This document shows positions 57,151 through 64,000 of a DNA stretch of 64,000 nucleotides, in pieces (position 1 is the first letter of the stretch; the number at the start of each line of letters is the position of its first letter). The position numbers and the translations under genes are program-made. The DNA lies in assembly GCF_902686445.1 (NCBI RefSeq), contig NC_062224.1, forward strand, positions 46,685,156 to 46,749,155. The letters run 5' to 3'. The notes below the pieces were generated by a model. That model saw only the letters and a list, made by a program, of their open reading frames with translations. It was not told where the DNA came from and made no database searches. This stretch comes from Sciurus carolinensis. Its lineage: Eukaryota > Chordata > Mammalia > Rodentia > Sciuridae.

Positions 57151-57803
57151 CAAACTTATCTCTGGGAATGGAATCATACTGCACTTGTGGCAGGGACCAT
57201 GGTTATTGGTGCACTGAGAGAGCTTTGGTTCCCCTGATAACGAAGGCTCCTCCAGGAATTTCAGTTACCACGGGCAATAGAAAGAAGGTTTGTGTATCCA
57301 TGACCTCCAACAACATGCAATCATGCCCCTCAACCCTGGAGACATTTTTCTTACATGCTTGCTTCCTCCAGCTTCTGACAGAGTGCCTGGCACTCTGCTA
57401 GCACATGGTCTAAGAAATGGTGAAGTGAAGAATTTAAAACAACAACAACAATTTAAAAAAATAGATGCCCAAGGGAATCTGACAGTCTCAAAATGGACTC
57501 AAAGCAAGAATTCCCTTCCTGTACCTAGGAGGCAAGAAAATTCTTGCTTTGTCTGGATTGCTTGGAGTGCAATAATTAACCTCTTCTTATTTGTCTCTGG
57601 AGAGGGGCTCCTCTGGAGTGGTTGCCAGGGTTACTGAGGCACTTTCAGGTCTGGACCCATTGGCAGATTGACTTCTTCTCTAGAGAAGTTGGAGCTAGAG
57701 GGACTTGTGGATTTAATCAACCCTAGATACCATTTCAACCCTAGATACCATATCCTTGGTTTTTTCACTGAGATTAGCCAAGAAGGCCTCTCTGTGATTC
57801 CCA
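57151..57803. other. Spacer between the two repeat copies
   Basis: Contains a possible L2/MIR scrap at 57370-57405 ('agagtgcctggcactctgct'), a short CAA run near 57437-57449 and an 18-base tandem duplication at 57718-57753 ('caaccctagataccatt' twice). The 115-codon frame at 57290-57637 has no motif. Confidence 0.5.
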
Positions 57804-57998
57804 CCCAGGGTGGGTCCAGGAATAGTGGAGTCAAAATTCATTTAATCAGGAAAAGAATATTAAATTACAAATGCAAAGTTAAGAACAGGGCCTTAAAAGA
57901 CATCTGTGCAGGGCAGAGGCTCTGAAACTTTCACCGTGTTAACTTCACAGGAGTAAATTATCTTTGTCCCCCACAGATTATCAACAGAGGGCAATCAG
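57804..57998 (+). repeat. Unnamed dispersed repeat, copy B
   Basis: Direct-orientation partner of 56936-57150, about 868 bases downstream, with many point differences. Similarity seems to resume after an extra segment of roughly 110 bases ('aaaacttccctttggaatat' here against 'aaacttatctctgggaatgg' at 57150). Confidence 0.75.
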
Positions 57999-59024
57999 GC
58001 CCTCTCAGATGGGTAGAAAGGACTTTCCACTAAGAAAGGATGAAAGAAGGCCTGGACCTTAGTCTGTGAGCTAACAGAATACAAGATCCCACAAGTTCTG
58101 GGGAGTTGGTGTGCAGAGGAAAACTTCCCTTTGGAATATAATTTTATCTGGTAGAAGAGAAGTGATTCTCTCTAATGGGGAGGAACCCTGATATGGGAGT
58201 GTAGGAGTTGTCAGCAATGGAAGCTTCAGGAAAGGTTAATCTCACATCCTAGGGCCTGGGATGTGCTGATTTCAAATATTAGATGAGGACAATGTATTCC
58301 CTGAGCCACTAACCCGAGGAAATAGTATGCAGGAAAAAAGGGTTCCATTGTCAAGTAGTTTTAGGAAACATCATACTACATCCTCCACTTGAAGATTTAT
58401 AATGCCCATCAGTGTATCAAAGTTTGAAGAGTTTCATGCTCGATAACCAAACCTAAATAACTTTAACTTTGTCTATCATTTTCCAGAGGTACTTGGTCAC
58501 AAGGCCATTGCTTGTGTAAGTCCTGTGTGTCACAGGATGTGCCACGGGGAATGTGAAACAGAGTCAATGCTCAGCTGTCTTAGGAAGGTGTGGCCTAAAC
58601 TGAAGGAGTCCTGAGTATGCTTCTTGCTGGGTGGAGGGAGGGGCAGGGACTGAAGTGTGCCTCCGGTTCACATTACTCTGCCTTGAGGTCCAAGGTGGGA
58701 GTCTGTGGAGGAAGTGTGGAGAGGAGGTGGGAAAGAGACAGTAAAAAATCCTCAGGTAGTTGCGTATCTTTTCTGAGAAGGGAAATGGGAAAAATAGTGC
58801 CCCCTCTATGAAGTTAAGGAAAGTTAGTTTATGGGAAGACTGAGAATCATGTTATTATGATAGGAATATTATGAAAGGTGATTTTATTACTTGGTATATT
58901 AATTACATGCTTAAAATTTTACCATTACTATATACCATGTTATTACTATGAATGAATTCTCACATCTATCTGATGTTTCATTACAATTACTTAGGTCTCC
59001 TTCCCTTCTCAGAATAATCTAAAA
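57999..59024. other. Unassigned stretch
   Basis: The first 230 bases may still belong to the unnamed repeat. Nothing else is identified. Confidence 0.4.
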
Positions 59025-59160
59025 TGTATAGGCACCTGAATATTATTTACATTATGGATGAGATAATAAGAGTACTTGCTCAAAATTATACTACTATAGA
59101 TGGGAGAACCAGGACTCAGACCCTAGGTGACTGTCTCTCAAGTTTTTGGCTCTTTTTTGG
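59025..59160 (-). mobile_element. MIR SINE, minus strand
   Basis: 'ttacattatggatgagataa', 'agtacttgctcaaaattata' and 'accaggactcagaccctagg' follow the reversed MIR. Confidence 0.6.
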
Positions 59161-61509
59161 GAGAAGTTCTGTCAGCAGTTCTGCGGCTCTATGTCTGCCC
59201 TTCCTTGGGAAAGAACAGAAGAGAATTCTATATGGAAGGATCAGGAAAAAAGGCCCACAGACCATTGATGAGGTGCTTGTGCCTGCCATGTTGCCCAGAG
59301 CCTGAGCTAATAGGCCCAGTGTGAGGTAATGTCCTGAGAGGGTACCCTGCAGGCCACGGAGCTGGGCAGGGCTGGGAGGGCAAGAGGAGAGCAGAAGGCA
59401 CTCCCTTCCACTCACATTTACCTCTTTGGTTTCTGTGAGGCCAGTAGAAATAGCTAAGAGATTGGCCTGAGTGGATTTTTCTAAAGGTTTTGAAAGATAG
59501 GCACAAATACTCCTAATTATATCACAGTCTTTTCTAAAAATTGAAGAATTAAACTGAGGAAACATGGATTCACAGTAAGGATGTTTCAAGGTTCACTTAG
59601 GGTTGTTTGTTTTTGGATTCTGATAACCTGTGAGGAGGAGGCGATGCAAGGAATGTAGCTCCAGAACCCGAGGTGCTGGCAGATATTGGGCAGATACAGG
59701 AAGATGGTCTATGGTTTAATCCTACCCCAGCCTCGAATCATGTTAGGATCTTGAAGCTAGCTTCGGGAAACTATAACTGCAAAGATAGTCTGGATGTGGT
59801 CCAAATCCTGGATAACCTCAAGGAATAGCAGGTCTAATCAACAGGCCACCTGGTCTATAAATGATCTGAGATAGAGTCATAAAGCAGAGTGAAGGGACAG
59901 GCCTTAAGGCTCAGAGTTGAAGATTTAGAACACAGAGAAGCTGGCAACAGAACTCTAAGGACAGAGAGATGCAGTCACACTGGGTGTGTCACCGAGAAGA
60001 CATGGGGTAGGGTTATACTGAGTGGAGGGTTAGTTGGGAGGTACCCAAACTCAAGAGATACTGTGTATGTGTGAGGGGGTTGGGGATATAGCTGACCTTG
60101 CTCCAGGGAGGAAGAAACAGACCAAGCTTTATTAGAAAGAGACAGACAAGGGCAAGGAGCTGTGGGTTGTGGTAAGGGAGATAATATTAGACAAGCAGGC
60201 AGATGGTGTGGTGTGGGGGGCAGGGTAGTCTGAGATGGGGTTGGGGTCAGAGGGAAGTAACATCCTGGGTACAATGCTGGTGAATCTGAACTGCAGAGCA
60301 TGGTAACCTTATACTGGTTGGTGCCAGGTATCTTAGTGAAAATAGAGGTGTTGACAAGAGCTTAGTGTGCCATGAGAGCTGCTGGGACAGCTCTCTTTCA
60401 GGGTCAGGGAGACTCTGGGGTCACCGCCAAATGACTAAGGGTTCACTCTAGGGTACACCATGAGTATGGAATGAGGTGTTGTGAAAACACTGTGAAGACC
60501 ATGGACATAGTCCATTTGACACAGACCTATACCACCTGCTCAGGCCAGAGAGGAGGCTTGAATAAGAAAACTCTGCAACCAGTTCTGGGCATCCTGACTC
60601 AGAAACTCTGTGCCCATCAGTCACAACCTTCTCTTTGTCAGTCCAACTCCTCTTCAGTGATGCCCTATTGTCCTTGGCCTTGCAGATCCCCTTCTCAGTA
60701 TGATGAGCTCTCATAAGAGGACACCAGTATTAAGTTTGTACCTTTCCCACCATCTTGCTTCTTTTAACAGGCTCATCTGCTTCATCCCTCCTTCTTTTCC
60801 CAGTGGTACCATCTGCCGATCTTGCTATGAAAAGTGATTCAAAACATGAAAGTAAGGCAAAAGGAGAAATTCATGTTCTTTCACTGTCATGCTGGAGAAT
60901 TGGTTTGAAAAGTCTATCCAAGTGTTGTTCAATTTCCTGTGTCTTCGGTTGTGCTTACTATTTACAATCAATCTGAACCTAGACCTACTGCTGTAACTTA
61001 GAGATTTGTGCCAGATAGGTACAGAAGCAAATTCTTTTTGTCTGGGAGAAGAGATAACAACAAAGGGTATGGTTATGGCAGGACATAAACCAGCTTTTAA
61101 CTTATAACCTAGTAATGGTGTCATTCCACATTCATTCTTTAATGATACAAAACACTTGTACTTCCAATGTTCTTAAACCAGATTTTTCTACTATACCCTC
61201 ATAACTGAGTTAAATAAGTTATTGATAGATGTTTATTCTGTTTTTATATACATTCATGTTTTTTGCATTTTGAAAAATTTGTTGGTTTTAGAGATTGTCA
61301 TACAGAAAGTTTTAAGTGGGAGTCGATTAAACCATGTTGCCTGAGAAGAGCCCCACATGCTGCATAAGCCCACACATAACCTTTCTTCCCAAAATAAATC
61401 TCCAACAGTGAAAGGATGTTGTCCTTCCTTATTCTCTGGATTTTGTTTCTTTCAAATTCTTATTAATTTTTTTGCTATTGTTTCTTGTTCCTGGCCAAGT
61501 GCATTAGTT
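59161..61509. other. Long unassigned stretch
   Basis: 2.3 kb without a recognised repeat. The 157-codon minus frame at 59116-59589 and the 108-codon minus frame at 59975-60301 have no known domain. The latter reads through G-rich plus-strand sequence as Pro/Ser/Leu runs. Confidence 0.45.
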
Positions 61510-61717
61510 TGTTATATATGATATATCCCCCCAAATCTCCTGTGTTGATTCAGGAGTGTTTGGAGGTGAGATGATTATATGAAAGCTGTAACCTAAGCAG
61601 TCGTCTAGTTTGAATGGACTACCTGGGTGGTAACCATAGGCAGCTGGGGTGTGGCTGCAGGAAGTAGATCACTGTAGGTATACTTTTGGGGTCTATATTT
61701 TGTCCCTGATAAGCAGA

Positions 61718-61775
<58 letters not shown>

Positions 61776-61972
61776 TCTCTCGGCCTCCTGGGTGCCATGA
61801 GGTGAGCAGTTTTGCTCTGCCATGCCCTTCTGCCATGATGCTCTTGCCCACAGTCATGGAGTTGGCTGACCATAGGCAGAAACTCTGAAATCATGAACTC
61901 AAAATAAACTACTCTATCTTTAAATTTTTCTGGTCAGGTATTTTGGTCATAGTGATGAAAAGCAGACTAACA
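61510..61972 (+). mobile_element. MaLR LTR with large CT expansion, plus strand
   Basis: 'tggaggtgagatgattatat', 'tggactacctgggtggtaac', 'ggggtctatattttgtccct', 'aactctgaaatcatgaactc' and 'ggtcatagtgatgaaaagca' follow the lineage MaLR. The end is near 'gcagactaaca'. The 5' terminus is eroded and no 5-bp duplication is evident. Confidence 0.85.
61720..61781 (+). repeat. (CT)n microsatellite inside a MaLR LTR
   Basis: About 60 bases of CT units with one CC interruption, at the same LTR position as the run at 30411-30443. It produces Ser-Leu and Arg-Glu repeats in false open frames. Confidence 0.97.
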
Positions 61973-62972
61973 CTTCTTTCTAACTTACAGTTGCTTTCCA
62001 CAGCTGGTTTCAGGGACCAGAGGGTCTGTTTCTTATTTTAGACCACAAACTGGATTTGACTAAGAGTTGAGATCTGCCCTGTGAACCAGAACTTCATGAA
62101 CCACACCATGTTCAGGACTAATGGGTATGTAAGCACTACTGGTCTCAGCCTCACAGTGGAAACCTATGGGTCTAGTTTGTACACATCTCCCCTGGGTGAG
62201 AGCAGAAATTGGGATCCTGGCTTTGTGGTATGACCACTTGGTGATGTCTATTGGGTTGAGTAGATGATGGGAGAATCTGATTTATTGGGTGTTCTGTTGT
62301 TTGTCTGTTTGGCATTAAATCAATTAAGAAAATATTTCCTGCTCATGGGAAGGGAGAACAGCTCTTTGAAATGTGGATTGGTGAGCTTTATTGTTTCTTG
62401 CTTACTTTTGACCTATAACTCAGACTGTAGAATTACAGCTTTATACTTGCAGTGGGTCTCAGTCTATAATAGACAACATCCTCTATCTCCTTGTGTCTAT
62501 ATGTAATATAGTCTGACCTCTGGAGAATAGTAATAAATTAGATTGTAAATTTTCTTAAAGAAATTCTATTTTGTTAAGTGTGTAGAGATTGATAAATGCT
62601 TACCTATATCTAACATTTCCTGAGATTCTATGTAATAAAGAAGCTCAACTTCCAGTACTTGAAATATGATGATCTTTTAAAAGAACAGAAAAGGCTTCTC
62701 AAAAAAGACTTAATTCAGGTTCACATGGGCAAAGAGAAAGCCTCAACAAATTAGGTTGGTTTAGTAAATTGGGTTTTAAAATAGATACATGTCTTTTCTC
62801 TGATTTTGTAAGTTTGAAATACAAAGATAAGTTTCATTTATTTGAAGATTTGGATTTGTTTTCTCCTGAAAAGTCTAATACTAATGTGAACTTTCTAAAC
62901 TTTTATTTTACTGGTTTACTTATCAGGTAAAATGGTATTACTTCTATGTAACGTTAAAAATTATGAAGTATA
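61973..62972. other. Unassigned stretch
   Basis: AT-rich towards its end, with no gene or nameable repeat. The 80-codon frame at 62264-62506 lacks a motif. Confidence 0.4.
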
Positions 62973-63536
62973 TTTATACCCAAAGGACTTATAATTAGCA
63001 TACTACAGTAATGCAGCCACATCAATGTTTATAGCAGCTCAATTCACAATAGCTATATTGTGGAAACAACCTAGATCCCCTTCAACAGATGAATGAATAA
63101 AGAAAATGTGAGATATGTATACACACACACACACACACACAATGGAATATTATTCAGCCATAAAGAAGAATAATATTATGACATTTTCAAATAAATGGAT
63201 GGAATTGGAGAATATCATGCTAAGTGAAATAAACCAATCCCCCAAAACCAAAGGCCTTATGTTTTCCCTGATAAGTGGATGATGATATATAATGGGGGTG
63301 GGGGAGTGAGAGAAGAATGGAGGAACTTTAGATTATGTAGAGGGAAATGAGAAGGAGGAGGGGGTGGGGATATGAAAAATGGTGGAATGAGACTGACATC
63401 ATTACCCTATGTACATGTATGATTACATGAATGGTGTGACTCTACATAGTACACAAAAATAGAAACAAAAAGTTGTACCCCATTTGTGTACAATTAGTCA
63501 CAATGCAGTCTGTAAAAATAATTTAAAAAATTTACA
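62973..63536 (+). mobile_element. L1 3' end, plus strand, 5'-truncated
   Basis: 'tatacccaaaggacttataa', 'tcacaatagctatattgtgg', 'ggaatattattcagccataa' and 'agtgaaataaaccaatcccc' encode the end of ORF2. They are followed by the 3' untranslated region ('ccctatgtacatgtatgatt', 'gtaccccatttgtgtacaat') and a short A-rich tail. A possible 7-base duplication 'aagtata' lies at 62966-62972 and 63537-63543. It is the same subfamily as 24505-25956, in the opposite orientation. An (AC)n run at 63119-63140 interrupts the coding part. Confidence 0.93.
63119..63140 (+). repeat. (AC)n microsatellite inside L1
   Basis: Eleven AC units at the place where related L1 copies read 'gtatatatacacaatgg'. Confidence 0.95.
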
Positions 63537-63543
63537 AAGTATA

Positions 63544-64000
63544 AAATCATGTGTTCGATAAATTTGAAGTCTAGTTCTAAGAATTTTCTATCAACAATAA
63601 TACTATTCTATCATGAATCTGTTAAAAAATGATTCCCAAAGTACTTAGTTAACTTAAAACCTGGATTAAAATAAAATCAAGGTGATTAATGAACAATTTT
63701 TTTTGATATCTGAACAATTTTAGATCAGTTCAAGTTCTGAAACACTGGGCCAACTATATCTTAGAATATATATATCAGGTATATAACTTTTGAATGAGAA
63801 GGAGTACATTTTCATATTACACTGAGCCCTGAAAACTATGCAGTTGGTCTTATATGTATGTGTGTACATATGTGTGTGTCATGTATGAACCCACACATAT
63901 GCACATATATATATGTGTATCTTTATTATTGAGAAGTTATTCCTTTACGTTTTGTTATCAAACATATTAATTTTCTAATATTTAAATTTTAGAAAGGGTT
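63544..64000. other. Unassigned AT-rich end of the window with a TG/TA tract
   Basis: An impure TG/TA/CA tract lies at about 63850-63920. No gene or nameable element. Confidence 0.45.

Noticed and set aside
59116..59589. A 157-codon minus-strand frame.
   Set aside because: It runs across a reversed MIR and unassigned DNA, and two plus-strand frames cover the same bases. No domain is seen.
60070..60095. A short match to the ID SINE start ('ggttggggatatagctgacc').
   Set aside because: Only about 20 bases match, with no ID continuation, tail or duplication. Probably chance.
61605..61894. Frames encoding long Arg-Glu or Ser-Leu repeats.
   Set aside because: They are translations of the (CT)n run within a MaLR LTR.
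1..64000. CRISPR arrays, operons, tRNA/rRNA genes, phage or plasmid functions.
   Set aside because: The repeats present are eukaryotic transposons and microsatellites. No regularly spaced direct repeats with unique spacers and no RNA gene outside SINE bodies were seen.

Overview
The window looks like a stretch of rodent nuclear genome, most likely from a squirrel-family species (Sciuridae). It is AT-rich and CpG-poor. It carries SINEs in which a B1-like 7SL-derived half is joined to an ID-type tRNA-derived half, a free ID element, 5'-truncated L1 3' ends, and many MaLR long terminal repeats (LTRs). The B1+ID (dID) composite is known from squirrels; the species cannot be fixed from the sequence.

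No protein-coding gene, exon set, tRNA, rRNA, CRISPR array or bacterial-style feature can be supported. The longest open frames (255, 176, 170 and 157 codons) look like chance openings in purine- or pyrimidine-biased DNA. The only recognisable coding material is broken transposon sequence: an L1 ORF2 C-terminal part (24.5-26.0 kb, minus), a Tigger/pogo transposase start (21.85 kb, plus) and a probable L2 reverse-transcriptase remnant (50.8-51.5 kb, plus). The window is therefore intergenic or deep intronic.

Layout. 0-9.5 kb: old MIR, L2 and MLT1-like copies, with MaLR LTRs at 2.4, 3.6 and 5.0 kb. 9.5-20 kb: mostly unassigned DNA with an L1 tail (11.1 kb), a MaLR (12.2 kb), (AG)n, an L2 copy and a roughly 400-bp degenerate TACTA-type array (18.5 kb). 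20-30 kb: layered insertions, namely a SINE inside a Tigger element (22.2 kb), an L1 with a 13-bp target duplication (24.5-26.0 kb), an ID element inside an older L1 (27.4 kb), an LTR inside MER20 (28.6 kb) and a MaLR inside MLT1 (29.7 kb). 30-41 kb: a dense MaLR cluster, most copies with 5-bp target duplications, one of them splitting a MIR (38.6 kb). 41-64 kb: sparser, with a minus-strand SINE, a MER2-type MITE, MIR and L2 relics, an unnamed repeat in two copies 0.87 kb apart (56.9 and 57.8 kb), a CT-expanded MaLR (61.5 kb) and an L1 tail (63 kb).

The main content is a readable insertion history. Target-site duplications let many insertions be dated relative to one another: MIR and L2 first, then MLT1, MER20 and Tigger, then lineage MaLRs, SINEs and L1. 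I did not find a convincing undescribed functional system. The best leads are a patch of MLT1 sequence inside a different LTR, the two-copy unnamed repeat, and the AT-rich array. Family names come from memory of consensus sequences; no database search was run.
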